Source: Macrostomum hystrix (lineage: Eukaryota > Platyhelminthes > Macrostomidae). Taken from it: a stretch of DNA of 64,000 nt. This document shows, piece after piece, positions 22,219 through 32,984 of the stretch. The stretch is taken from assembly GCA_950097015.1 (NCBI GenBank), contig CATNEN010000039.1, positions 2,272,501 to 2,336,500 on the forward strand, given 5' to 3'. Each line of letters starts with the position of its first letter. Positions within the stretch are counted from its first letter, which is position 1. The notes below the pieces were generated by a model that was not told the origin of the DNA, searched no databases, and saw only the letters and a list, made by a program, of their open reading frames with translations. Both the position numbers and the translations under genes were made by a program.

Positions 22219-23448
22219 TTATATCTCGTCCGGGTCGCTGATCACGGTGCCGTCTGGTCGAGTCAGAGCACAATGACCTGCGGCTACATGCAAGTCGGTT
22301 CCGTCCGCTGCCGACCTGGACGCATTGTCTTCGCTGGTTGAATCGACAAATTCGATGTCCAGTTGTTCGTCTTCATTCGACCGATAGCCATTCGCAGCCT
22401 CGGTGTTGGCTCTGGCAGCCGAGGACGTCAGGAAGAGTTCCGGCGTCTGCCGCTGCAGCCTTCGCCGCCTTCGCTTCCGTCGCCAGCGGACAAAGAGGAC
22501 AGCCACGATGATGACTAGCAGCAGCAGCAGCGTCGGCAGCAGCACAGCCAGCGCGATTTCGGAGCTGCGCAATCCGTCCCCGTCAGCATCATCGTCGTCT
22601 CGTCGTCTGTGACTGGCTGTCGCTGTGTTGCAGGCGATGGTCGCTCGCGTGACCAGGTCAGCCACAGACAGGTAGACTCGCCAGACGGCCTCCGGGTCGC
22701 CCGAGGAGCTGGCCGAAGCCGCAGCCACCTCGTGCATCACCAGCTGCTGCAGCGCCACGCCAAGCATGTTGCGCCAGAGCGGTCGCAGCTTCACGCAGTC
22801 TCGCAAGCTTATCGGCAACGAGCCGTTGTCGCTGCCGCCTCCAGACGGATCAGGCAGCGGAGCCAGTCTGGCGTAGAACACGCCGAACGAGTCCAGCTCC
22901 CGCCGAGCCTGGGCCGAGTCGATCGCCAGCTGTCGGACAAAGTCCATGAATGCGCCGGAGAACACGTTATAGGTGTCGAAGGCCACGTCCTGGTAGCTGG
23001 ACGATGTCGAAGATGGCGCCGAATGTGGCAGCGCTGCAGTCGCGGACGCAGCGCCTGAGATGCTGAGCTTCACGTCGGCCTTGAGGCAGTCCAAGGCGGG
23101 CAGCAGGCCGCCCAGGGTGGGGTCGGGGCAGCAGAGGTCGAAGCAGCCCGTGCCGGCCGGCCGGGCCAGCCAGCGCTTTGCGCAGGTGGCTGCTTCGCCC
23201 AGCTGCGGCCGCAGACGCAGGTTCAGCGCGGCTATCCCGCTGGCAAAGTCTGCCGCTAAAGAGGCCGCTTCGCTGCGGTCTTCTGACTTGGAGTCTGCCG
23301 CAGCCACGGCCGCCAGGGTTTGTGCCAGGCTCCGGTGCAGGCTGCTGAAGTTGCAACCGGAGCCGCATATGTCGGCCAGGCTGATGGCGTTGCAGTCGGA
23401 GAACGCTGCCGCGGTCAGCACTAGCAGCAGCAGCGGCCGCGGCGGCAT
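22219..23448 (-). CDS. Type I single-pass membrane protein, unrecognised
   Basis: 409 residues with start ATG at 23446-23448, directly after a strong acceptor (TTCTGTACAG on the minus strand), so a 5' non-coding exon is likely upstream. The N-terminus MPPRPLLLLVLTAAAFSDC is a signal peptide. The ectodomain is Ala/Leu-rich and probably helical, with about nine Cys including ICGSGC and CFDLCCPDP, and carries NFS and NGS glycosylation sites. The membrane span is IALAVLLPTLLLLLVIIVAV, followed by the stop-transfer cluster RWRRKRRRRRLQRQ. The cytoplasmic tail of about 80 residues is acidic/Ser-rich and ends DGTVISDPDEI. No known domain was recognised. A weak likeness of FMDFVRQLAIDSAQARRELD to glypican helices was not convincing. 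Good codon structure, signal peptide and stop-transfer make it a real gene. Confidence 0.78.
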   Translation of the reverse strand: MPPRPLLLLVLTAAAFSDCNAISLADICGSGCNFSSLHRSLAQTLAAVAAADSKSEDRSEAASLAADFASGIAALNLRLRPQLGEAATCAKRWLARPAGTGCFDLCCPDPTLGGLLPALDCLKADVKLSISGAASATAALPHSAPSSTSSSYQDVAFDTYNVFSGAFMDFVRQLAIDSAQARRELDSFGVFYARLAPLPDPSGGGSDNGSLPISLRDCVKLRPLWRNMLGVALQQLVMHEVAAASASSSGDPEAVWRVYLSVADLVTRATIACNTATASHRRRDDDDADGDGLRSSEIALAVLLPTLLLLLVIIVAVLFVRWRRKRRRRRLQRQTPELFLTSSAARANTEAANGYRSNEDEQLDIEFVDSTSEDNASRSAADGTDLHVAAGHCALTRPDGTVISDPDEI

Positions 23449-24725
23449 TACTGTACAGAAGAAAAGAGGAACAGAGAAGCCAAGAATAATCAAGCCAGGT
23501 TTTATGAAACAGCTCGCGCGGTGGTAAATACCGTTCCTGTACAGCTTGGAGCAGCGAGCGATGCTGGGCAAAGATAGCCTTTATGCTGCCCATTTCTCAG
23601 AGCACCTCCCTCCGCCCCGTGAGCACACTCTGCGAGCGTATCTTCGGCTTTCGTCTCCCAAGGTGAAAGACGCTCCACCTTAATAAGAAATTATTTTATT
23701 CTGTCTTCTAAGAATTGTGTGCTGCACTGTGGCTTGACTGAGCACAATGCATTCTCAGCAGTGAGTTTCTTCTAGGCTGAGTTATTCTAAAATCGTCTCA
23801 TTGCTTACTTGCACTCTGTGCCCCATTTGCCATATAAATACGACTCGCACGCCTGCGAATCTAAATGACGTCTGGAGTTCGATCCCAGCCCACGAGAAAC
23901 TATTTGTGTCTTCAGTTCACCCAGCTTCAAAAGATGTGCCTAGAAACTTACTGTTCGTTAACACGGATCAGCGCTGACTTGATTGGCATGAAACTGACAC
24001 GTAGGCTGAACAATTCCCTAATACCACACCTGTCTGGCCTACTTGCTAGAGACAGACTGAAAACGCGAGTTCTGCTTTCATAAAAGCCTGCATGCAAAAT
24101 CGGAAGTTCAGTTCCATTTCGCTCAATCTGTTTCTGCCCAATAAAATTGTCTATTTCTCTCATTCTCTCTCTGCCTCCCAGTTCTCAAGTGCGAACTCGG
24201 CCCCAATGGTTGAGTATGGCTTCCTCTTCCTTGCATCTCCGTCCAGATTGGGAGTCTTGAATTCAGGGCGAGGAGAACTGTTCTCAGGCCTAGCGACTGC
24301 TCCGTCCAACCCGAGCCAGATCCGTGCAGCACTCGAAATAGAAACTCAAACGAAGGCGACGGACCACCAATTATGGGACCTGCTACAGTGTGCGTGTGTG
24401 AGTGTGTGTAAGTTCCCCATTCAAAGTTATCCGCTTGTTAGCCTACGTCCCTAGGACTCAAGTTTGCCTACAGTGAAGGAAGAGTGAGATGTGTGTGGTG
24501 GTGGTGGTGTAGTTATGAGCACAGCTCAGGATAGAATAGATGTGAGCAGCTCATGGGCCAAAAAAAGTCAAAACCAGAACTTTCGCTTCTTCCTTCCTTT
24601 TTTGATTGATAAGTTTGCTAAAAAACTTTGTAGGCTCGCACCAAAACTGGCTTTTCTGTTTAGCAATGTGCGGATCTGCCTACTCTGGATAAGTAGTAGG
24701 TTAGGCTTTGATTAGGGCCAGTGGG
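23449..24725. other. Spacer upstream of minus-strand gene, possible tRNA-like SINE head
   Basis: The 23.5-23.65 kb part may hold the promoter and first exon of the membrane-protein gene. Around 23838-23890 the sequence CTGGAGTTCGATCCCAGCCC contains a Pol III B-box-like motif and may be a decayed SINE head. The remainder shows nothing recognised. Confidence 0.35.
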
Positions 24726-24727
24726 AT

Positions 24728-25112
24728 AACGGGAGCCATGAAGGGATGACAGCGGGTGCCATGAAGGGATGACAGCGGGTGCCATGAAGGGATGACAGCG
24801 GGTGCCATGAGGGGATGACAGCGTGTGCCATGAAAGGATGACAGCGTGTGCCATGAGGTGATGACAGCGGGTACCATCAAGCGATGACAGCGAGTGCCAT
24901 GATGGAATGACAGCGGGAGCGATGAAGGATGACAGCAGGTGCCATGAAAGGATGACAGCGGGTTCCATGAAAGGATGACAGCGGGTGCCGTGAAGGAATG
25001 ACAGCGGGTGCCATGAGGGGATGACAGCAGGTGCCATGAAAGGATGACAGCGGGTGCCATGAATGGATGACAGCGGGTGCCATGAAGGGATGAATAGCAG
25101 GTGCCATGATTT
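24728..25112. repeat. 23-bp minisatellite
   Basis: About 17 copies of GATGACAGCGGGTGCCATGA plus AGG, in the 3' flank of the Ig-domain gene. The unit is not a multiple of 3, so translated ORFs cycle through three peptides. Confidence 0.95.
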
Positions 25113-25217
25113 CACCCGCTGTTACCATTGGTATCATGGAATCATGTTTCCTGTTGTTGTTAGAAAACAAATATATACTTTTTGCGTGAAGTTTCAGGGT
25201 TATTTTCTAAGAAAGCA

Positions 25218-25223
25218 TTTATT
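25218..25223 (-). terminator. Polyadenylation signal (minus strand)
   Basis: AATAAA on the minus strand 130 bp beyond the stop codon of the Ig-domain gene. Confidence 0.55.
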
Positions 25224-25352
25224 TACTTAAGCATAAAAGCATAAAAGGAATGATTTCTTTAATCACGTAGACACGCTGACAAATCATCAGCACAAGCACT
25301 AGACAAATGCAGAGTTGATTTTTTGTTGGTTAAAAGTACATATTCGATGCAG

Positions 25353-28300
25353 TCATGCGCGATTCAGGGATTCCAGCGGCTGGGACAGCGGCGCCTGTCG
25401 CTTCCTAGCCGGCACCTTCAGCGTCCCGTCGGCCTCGAACTCCTCGTCGATGGTCTCCACCGTCAGCGCGTCCGAGGAGCAGTAAACATTGACTCCACCG
25501 CCGCTGCCGACAACAAAGCCTCCTTGCCGTACTTGAAGTCCATCCCGATCCTCGTCAGGCTGTTGTGGTGGCTGCTGCTGCTGCTGCTGAGGCCCGCTCT
25601 CGTGTCGCAGCCGGGCGGATGCGTTGAGCTGCTTGGAGCTGAGGCAGCGCTGCAGGTCCGTGCTCGACGCAGCCAACCGATTCAGCTGCTGCTGCGAGCT
25701 TCGCAGCTGCTCGCCCAGCCGGTTGATCTCCGCCTGCTGCGCCGCCACCAGCTGCAGAATGTTGTCCGGCACAGCCGCCGATGAGGAAGGCGAAAATGTT
25801 GGCGAACGCTGGTTCGGCAACGGCTTCGTAGCCATGACGGGCGAAGCTGTCGCGGTCGCGAGGCCACGGCTGACTAGCTGGTGTTGACGAACGCTGTGGA
25901 ACGAGTGCCGGCCGGGTTGGTCGCGATTGAAAAACGAGCCTCCGCCAGCACCGGCGCCAGCACCGCCCCTGCTGCTGCTGCTGCTGCTGCTGCCGTTGCC
26001 GCCGACTACTCCGGTGTTGATTCCGACACCCTGTGAGCCGAAGCCGTTATTACGACGCCCGCTGCCGCTGATGAGCGGCGAGTACTCTGCATCAGTGTAG
26101 ATTGAAGGCGAAGGCCACGAGGCGTCAGCGCCTCCCGCCAGGGTCGCCGTAGCTGATGCTGAAGCGACAACGTCAGCTGGGGAGAAGCCGCCGATGGTGA
26201 ATTGCTGGCCGAGAGAATGCGCGGACAACCAGCCTGCGGTGCCGTCCACGGGGACTGCTTGGCGGAAAGTGGCGGGTGCTCAAATGCCATTTTACATATT
26301 TTTATTCGTATCATTTATTTTACTATTTGCTGGTTCTCTACTGTTAGTAGGCAACTCAGCGTATAAGTACCGACAAATCTAGACTCTGTGATTGAGGTTA
26401 GCGTGTTGCGAAACATCGGGGCTTTGCTGTAAGCTCGTTGCTAAATTTACTCACTTGTAAGCTCAACATCTCGCCGTTTCTGATGCCTTCTCCTGCAGTA
26501 GCAGCTTAAGAGTCCGCCGATCAGACATGCCAGCAGCAGCACAATGGCTACAGACAAGGAGACAGCGAGCACGTGACCTAGCGTGATTGGCCCGTCTGGA
26601 ATGAGGAGAAATGGCCAGCGATAGAGCTAAAACTAGAGCTTTGTTGTACCTTCACTGCACCTGACTTAAACTTCAGTTCTCTGCCCCCATCACCCTGTCC
26701 TCTCTCCCCATCACCCTGTCCTCTCTCCCCATCACCCTGTCCTCTCTCCCCATCACCCTGTCCTCTCTCCCCATCACCCTGTCCTCTCTCCCCATCACTC
26801 TGTCCTCTCTCCCCATCACCCTGTCCTCTCTCCCCATCACCCTGTCCTCTCTCCCCATCACCCTGTCCTCTCTCCCCATCACCCTGTCCTCTCTCCCCAT
26901 CACCCTGTCCTCTCTCCCCATCACCCTGTCCTCTCTCCCCATCACCCTGTCCTCTCTCCCCATCACTCTGTCCTCTCTCCCCATCACCCTGTCCTCTCTC
27001 CCCATCACCCTGTCCTCTCTCCCCATCACCCTGTCCTCTCTCCCCATCACCCTGTCCTCTCTCCCCATCACCCTGTCCTCTCTCCCCATCACTCTGTCCT
27101 CTCTCCCCATCACCCTGTCCTCTCTCCCCATCACCCTGTCCTCTCCCCCCATCACCCTGTCCTCTCTCCCCATCACCCTGTCCTCTCTCCCCATCACCCT
27201 GTCCTCTCTCCCCATCACTCTGTCCTCTCTCCCCATCACCCTGTCCTCTCTCCCCATCACCCTGTCCTCTCTCCCCATCACCCTGTCCTCTCTCCCCATC
27301 ACCCTGTCCTCTCTCCCCATCACCCTGTCCTCTCTCCCCATCACCCTGTCCTCTCTCCCCATCACCCTGTCCTCTCTCCCCATCACCCTGTCCTCTCCCC
27401 CCATCACCCTGTCCTCTCCCCCCATTACCCTGTCCTCTCCCCCCATCACCCTGTCCTCTCCCCCCATCACCCTGTCCTCTCCCCCCATCACCCTGTCCTC
27501 TCCCCCCATCACTCTGTCCTCTCCCCCCATCACTCTGTCCTCTCTCCCCATCACCCTGTCCTCTCTCCCCATCACCCTGTCCTCTCCCCCCATCACTCTG
27601 TCCTCTCTCCCCATCACTCTGTCCTCTCTCCCATAAATCTGTCCCCTCTCGATTCTCTCTTCTCAAACTGTCTTCCTTATCTTCCTCATCCTGTCTCCCC
27701 CATTTCACCATCATCTGATCCTATCCATGCTACTAACCCCTAATCTCCCTAGCCTCATCAGTTTTCTGTCGATTTCCCAAATACTCTTGTTCGTCTTACA
27801 ATGCTTCGACAAAGCAAGCTCACATATTTTCATTCGAAACCAGTCGTCAGGTGATTCAATTGACGAAGCCGAAGTCGTTGCCATGGTTACAGTTGCTAGG
27901 CCTGCGCCCATGTGCTCTGTGCAGATGTGTTTAATTTGATAATAATGAAACCACGAGACACAGAGAGAATGGGGGGCTTGTTGCAGGTTTTGATTTAGAG
28001 CTTCGGACTTCTAAACGAGAGGTTGCGAGTTCGAGTCAGCTTTTTGTGTCAATGAGTAAGACACCCAACTCCCTAATGCTTTAGTTCGGTAATGGGAAGT
28101 GAGCAATCACAGGTATCAAGCCCTCCTCTCACTTGTTCCAGAATTAGACGTTGTCAGCAACCGCAGCGCTTCCAAAGTTGTCAACTCTCTCGCCTTTGTA
28201 GTTGTTTCGCTAGCCGTGGTCGCCGTCGTCCTTGTCAACGCTGTCAACATCGTCACCGGCGTCACCGTGACGAGGCTGACCGCGCGTAGCAGCATGAACT

Positions 28301-28691
28301 GGCAGGTGTAGTTGCCGATGTGTTTCTGGCTGACGTTTGAGAAGTCGTACTCAATCGTCACTTCCTGACTATCCGACGGTGGCAGAAGCCGACGCTGCAG
28401 CTCGCAGCTGGCCGACGTCAGCTCCGGGATGCTCGCCGCGCTGGGTGGTCGTCGGCAATCTTCAAAGCAGGGGACAGGCGGCCAGAGTCCGGTCAGCAGC
28501 GGACAGGCCAGCCGAAGGGCCAGACCCGACGGACCGGTGGCGCTGCAGCGAAATCGCAGGCTGCCACCGGCTACGAGGTTCACGGAGCTCGGCCCGCCCT
28601 CCAACGTCTGGGCCGCCGCGCCTGCCGCTGCTGTCAGAACTATCAGCAGCGCCAGCTTGACCCCGAATGGTCTAGAACAGGCGGCGCTCAT
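25353..28691 (-). CDS. Ig-domain single-pass receptor-like protein
   Basis: Three exons, phases consistent: 28133-28691, 26455-26595, 25353-26278 (541 residues). Exon 1 gives a signal peptide ([18 protein letters not shown]), then one Ig-like domain from [11 protein letters not shown] to the typical F-strand [14 protein letters not shown], then a Thr-rich, probably O-glycosylated stalk. Exon 2 is the membrane span ([20 protein letters not shown]) with juxtamembrane Cys and the basic stop-transfer [10 protein letters not shown]. Exon 3 is a 309-residue cytoplasmic region. It is Ser/Gly/Gln-rich with polyS and polyQ runs and a coiled-coil heptad stretch ([20 protein letters not shown] onward). 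No kinase, ITIM or death domain seen. It suggests a cell-surface adhesion or signalling protein of unknown ligand. Intron 1 contains a 950-bp minisatellite. Confidence 0.78.
26685..27640. repeat. 21-bp minisatellite in Ig-gene intron 1
   Basis: About 45 copies of CCTGTCCTCTCTCCCCATCA plus C with TCTC/CCCC variation. Read on the minus strand it is open in two frames as seven-residue repeats; these are not proteins, because they lie between the splice sites of the Ig-domain gene. On the transcript strand it is purine-rich (GGGGAGAGAGGACAG). Confidence 0.95.
27975..28092 (+). repeat. tRNA-derived SINE fragment (family 2)
   Basis: Contains GAGAGGTTGCGAGTTCGAGTC (Pol III B-box-like), followed by TTTGTGTCAATGAGTAAGAC. 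The same order appears on the minus strand at 37640-37775. It lies in intron 1 of the Ig-domain gene, close to exon 1. Confidence 0.6.
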
Positions 28692-29745
28692 CGTTCGCCC
28701 AGAATTCGCCAGCTCGGCTTTTGTTTTGTTAGTCTGTTGAGCAGGCTTTAGCAGCCAGACACTGGGCTAACACTGAGCTTTTGTTTAAAATCTTGAAAAG
28801 TATTTGTCTCTCTACCTCTTAAATTGTTCTCACAGCCCGACCCACGTCACATCTCTCTGCCTCACTTACCGTCTCTCACTGTACAATGGTTAAAGCATGG
28901 AATAAGCAAGCCATAGTTGGGCATCAGTTTTTCAGCTCGGCCTTGTTTGATTTAAAATCTGCTTGACGATTAAAAGTATTAAGCTTTTTTCACGTTTTAA
29001 TGCAGTTTCTGCATCAATTAGCACGAGAATTGCAAAATAAATAACTGACTCAAAATTTTCTTGACAACCGACCAAATGGCTGTTGTAGCCATTGAAGGTC
29101 CAGCAGTTCGTCTAGATAAATTTTAGGTGACGACCAAAGACGGAGATGATGCAGGCACATTCGGGTGACATGCTGACAAATTTTGAAAGCCTGGCAAGGC
29201 CGCACTGAGGCGCAGTGCTAATTAGTGTATAGGGTGTACGAAATACACTAGCTTTAATAGGAAAAATCTGACTTTCTGCCAGAATCATTGAATATCTCGA
29301 CGGTCTGGAGGTCTGGCGACTTGATTCTTGTTTCAGAAGATGCGCAACAAAAATTTGGCCCGGTTCTTCAGTTTCGTGTGATTACCTTGCTCCGTTCGGG
29401 TGCAGTAAAAATTGTCAGGGGGAATCCCCCGCTTGGTAGTTCTAGTTAATTAATTACTCGTAAAATAAAATTGTTTTGTAGATTGGACATCCAGAAAACG
29501 CTGTCTTTTTATCGCATTTTATAATCGGAACGTGAAAAATAATCAGTTCAACTTTTATCCGAATTTGGTTCGGCCGAGTCGATATTATATAACTTTTCAA
29601 GCGATTGTTGTGCACATGGGTTTGTCAACTTTGTCTTGTCTTAGCAATTATGTGGTCATTTTTTATTACCACACGCTTATTTTCTTCTCGACACCAAATA
29701 CCAAATAAATTAACAGTGCCAGTGACCCGCTATGTTCTGATTGGT
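28692..29745. other. Spacer upstream of the Ig-domain gene
   Basis: Nothing clearly recognised; presumably includes the promoter of the minus-strand Ig gene near 28.7-28.9 kb. No TATA motif stands out. Confidence 0.4.
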
Positions 29746-29747
29746 TG

Positions 29748-29965
29748 GAGGTTTGTCAGTCTGCCCCAAACCAAACTGGTGTGATTAGGAATGAGGAGGG
29801 GTTTTGGGGGGTTTGAAAGCCTGCCCAAAACCAAACTTGTGTGATTAGGAATGAGGAGGGGTTTTGGGGGGTTTGAAAGCCTGCCCAAAACCAAACTTGT
29901 GTGATTAGGAATGAGGAGGGGTTTTGGGGGGTTTGTCAGTCTGCCCAAAACCAAACCTGTCTGAG
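29748..29965. repeat. 60-bp tandem repeat, ~3.5 copies
   Basis: Nearly identical 60-bp units including GTGTGATTAGGAATGAGGAG and GGTTTTGGGGGGTTTG. Confidence 0.93.
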
Positions 29966-30640
29966 CCAGCATGAAGGTCTGGGGTAGTTTGCTTATCAAT
30001 AACAGCCAATTAAAAGTACGAGTGCAAATCCTTATTTTTTCACATAAACAGCTTATCAGTTAACTCCTTCGGGCCCTGGAGCGGGGCCCAGGAGCCCCGC
30101 TGATTTACTTCTCACTGAACAGTTTGTATTAGACTTTACCAGTTAAAACATCTGAGGCTAGCCAAAATTTGAAGCCGAGTGTGTCATTGCCGCAAAAGCA
30201 GTAATTTTCGACTGTTTTATTACTAGCGCAGTCTTCTATTCAAAGTTATCATTTTATCTTTGAAACCATTCGCTGTTTTCGCCGTTACCAGTGGCAGGTG
30301 TTTTTTAAAACAAGGGTTGTACTCGTAAATACATCTCTGCTATTAGAGGCCATTTAAACTGTGCTCCCGTTTTCCTAACTTAACTGCTAGTCAAACTGGA
30401 GTTCTGTTTCAGTGCAAATTGTTTATGACCCACCTCCTTTGAGTTGTTTCTTGTTTCTTGCCTTTGAATTTCTTGCCTAGTCATAAATGCTATTCAGTTG
30501 AGGCATTAGGGATAGCGCTAGTTTTGCGTGCTTTACAACAGAAGCTGTGACCTAAACCGTTTTTGCTAATTTTAACTTTAAAGGACAGAATGTTCAACCC
30601 GGATCGAGATGCCTGTCCGAAATGATACCAATGTCACCAG
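29966..30640. other. Spacer with one GC-rich hairpin
   Basis: No gene. GCGGGGC at 30081-30087 pairs with GCCCCGC at 30094-30100 around a six-base loop, in AT-rich surroundings. Confidence 0.45.
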
Positions 30641-30644
30641 GATA

Positions 30645-30920
30645 TCCAGTTTAGCGCCACTGACTCCCAGTTAAGCGCCACTGACTCCCAGTTAAGCGCC
30701 ACTGACTCCCAGTTTAGCGCCACTGACTCCCAGTTTAGCGCCACTGACTCCCAGTTTAGCGCCACTGACTCCCAGTTTAGCGCCACTGACTCCCAGTTTA
30801 GCGCCACTGACTCCCAGTTTAGCGCCACTGACTCCCAGTTTAGCGCCACTGACTCCCAGTTTAGCGCCACTGACTCCCAGTTTAGCGCCACTGACTCCCA
30901 GTTTAGCGCCACTGACTCCT
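30645..30920. repeat. 21-bp minisatellite, copy A
   Basis: About 13 copies of GCGCCACTGACTCCCAGTTT plus A. The same unit forms the array at 31749-32478. Confidence 0.96.
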
Positions 30921-31185
30921 ATTTGACATTCATTTGGGACGAAATCGGAGAGAGACGGCTTCGTGGCTTGTCGTGCAATTTACGCCCTTTAGGGCCAACC
31001 CCAAGGCACAGTGAGAGTGTAATACTGCCTGACGATAAGAAAGACAGGGCAGAAGTACACACTTTGTGTGAGTGTGTACCTGGGTACACACGGAATGGGC
31101 AGAATTGCCTCTTCGCTAGCTAGGGTCTTCTATACTGTCACCAAATGATGTGCCCACAGCCCTCCTGCAATTTATTGCCTTTTTT
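30921..31185 (+). repeat. SINE (family 1), 5'-truncated copy
   Basis: Matches the body of the SINE at 61437-61808 in the opposite genomic orientation: GTGGCTTGTCGTGCAATTTA, GGCAGAATTGCCTC and TGTCACCAAATGATGTGCCC occur in the same order. The tRNA-like head is absent. It begins exactly where the 21-bp array stops. Confidence 0.85.
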
Positions 31186-31748
31186 ATGCCCATGGCTTCA
31201 GAAAAGTTCTCATTACTCCGTACAGTTTGAGTTGATATAGAAATTCTCAATGCAAAGTCAGCAGAAGGCATCTGCAGGCCTCAAGTAAAAACAATTTAGT
31301 CGAGCCCAGCTGTTTGCAAACAGACTTTGCGCAGAGCTAGAATGCATTTTTTCATTATTACATCGCCTTCTAACTTTTGTACACTCTGACGCAGACATTC
31401 AGACACCGAGTGACACTCGGTAGCCCGCCCTCGCACAGCCCTCTAAAGTAGTTCTGTACTGCATGCTGCTCATCGTGAGAAAGGAATTTGGTCTACAGAG
31501 AAGCTAATGAAGGCTGGGGCCCCCGAGACCCACTCCGATCCGTCACTTGCACTGTTTGCTAAAAATGAACGGTTGGCAATGTCCAGCAGCCCACCTACGC
31601 ACCGCGCCACTCGAACAGAACTACTTTATTAATCACATAGAGTAGAAAACGTTTGGAATTTAACAGTTTACTATTAGTAGAAAGAATGCATGTTCAAACT
31701 TTTTTTGTCACCGTAACCGAGAAAGCCAAAAACCAAAAACCCGACCAA
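31186..31748. other. Spacer between two 21-bp arrays
   Basis: No gene or element recognised. Confidence 0.5.
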
Positions 31749-32478
31749 GTGCCACTGACTCCCAGTTTAGCGCCACTGACTCCCAGTTTAGTACCACTGA
31801 CTCCCAGTTTAGTACCACTGACTCCCAGTTTAGTACCACTGACTCCCAGTTTAGTACCACTGACTCCCAGTTAAGGGCCACTGACTCCCAGTTTAGTACC
31901 ACTGACTCCCAGTTTAGTACCACTGACTTCCAGTTTAGTACCACTGACTCCCAGTTTAGTACCACTGACTCCCAGTTTAGGGCCACACTGACTCCCAGTT
32001 TAGTACCACTGACTCCCAGTTTAGTACCACTGACTCCCAGTTTAGTACCACTGACTCCCAGTTTAGTACCACTGACTCCCAGTTTAGTACCACTGACTCC
32101 CAGTTTAGCGCCACTGACTCCCAGTTTAGCGCCACTGACTCCCAGTTTAGTACCACTGACTCCCAGTTTAGTACCACTGACTCCCAGTTTAGTACCACTG
32201 ACTCCCAGTTTAGTACCACTGACTCCCAGTTTAGTACCACTGACTCCCAGTTTAGTACCACTGACTCCCAGTTTAGTACCACTGACTCCCAGTTTAGTAC
32301 CACTGACTCCCAGTTTAGTACCACTGACTCCCAGTTTAGTACCACTGACTCCCAGTTTAGTACCACTGACTCCCAGTTTAGTACCACTGACTCCCAGTTT
32401 AGTACCACTGACTCCCAGTTTAGTACCACTGACTCCCAGTTTAGCGCCACTGACTCCCAGTTTAGCGCCACTGACCCC
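31749..32478. repeat. 21-bp minisatellite, copy B
   Basis: About 35 copies of the 30645-30920 unit. Most carry GTACCACTGACTCCCAGTTTA instead of GCGCC; GCGCC units are kept at both edges and in the middle. Confidence 0.96.
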
Positions 32479-32984
32479 CCCGCCTGATTGCACCTGACCA
32501 CACCTTGATTCGTGGGCTGCGTATCTTTGGGGGTGGAATTATATTCGCATAATCTCGATTTGAGCTCACGGGAGCAGGTGAGCAGTGCAGAACCGCAAGC
32601 CTTCTTTCCACGCAGAAGCTGAGCAGATGCATGCCGAGCAATCGGATGGATTGCGATCAAATTTTCGACAACAGCACCCACCCCAGCGCCTGCAGTCCTT
32701 TGAGCTGCGTGCAATTTGGACTGCATCTCGGCCCCCGCCTTCTCAGCTTGCGGCCTCAGTCTGAGAGAACCTGGCGTGACAAAGCGGCTTGGCTTTCAAC
32801 GAGCGGTTTCGGCACGTCTAATTAAAGGCCCGCTGCCGACTGAGCTGGATCTAGGTGTCACATTCGCTTGCAACACCTGCTCAGCTCCGCTTTGATGCTT
32901 GTTCCAATCAGTTTTTCTGCCTACTTCGAAGGACAAATCTCGCATCTTACAATTAGGAGATTTTGACGTTTCGGAATTGTGAAG
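32479..32984. other. Spacer, GC-rich
   Basis: No supported gene; several short ORFs without splice support. Confidence 0.4.

Noticed and set aside
22219-23448. Glypican identity for the minus-strand membrane protein
   Set aside because: Only a faint helix resemblance; the Cys pattern does not fit and the protein has a transmembrane helix and tail rather than a GPI signal.
22409-23593. Plus- and minus-strand overlapping ORFs opposite the type I membrane-protein gene
   Set aside because: GC-rich shadow frames; only the 22219-23448 minus frame has a signal peptide, membrane span and stop-transfer.
26578-27714. 378- and 314-codon minus-strand ORFs (GQGDGER / EDRVMGR repeats)
   Set aside because: Pure minisatellite translation lying between splice sites of the Ig-domain gene; two overlapping frames are equally open.
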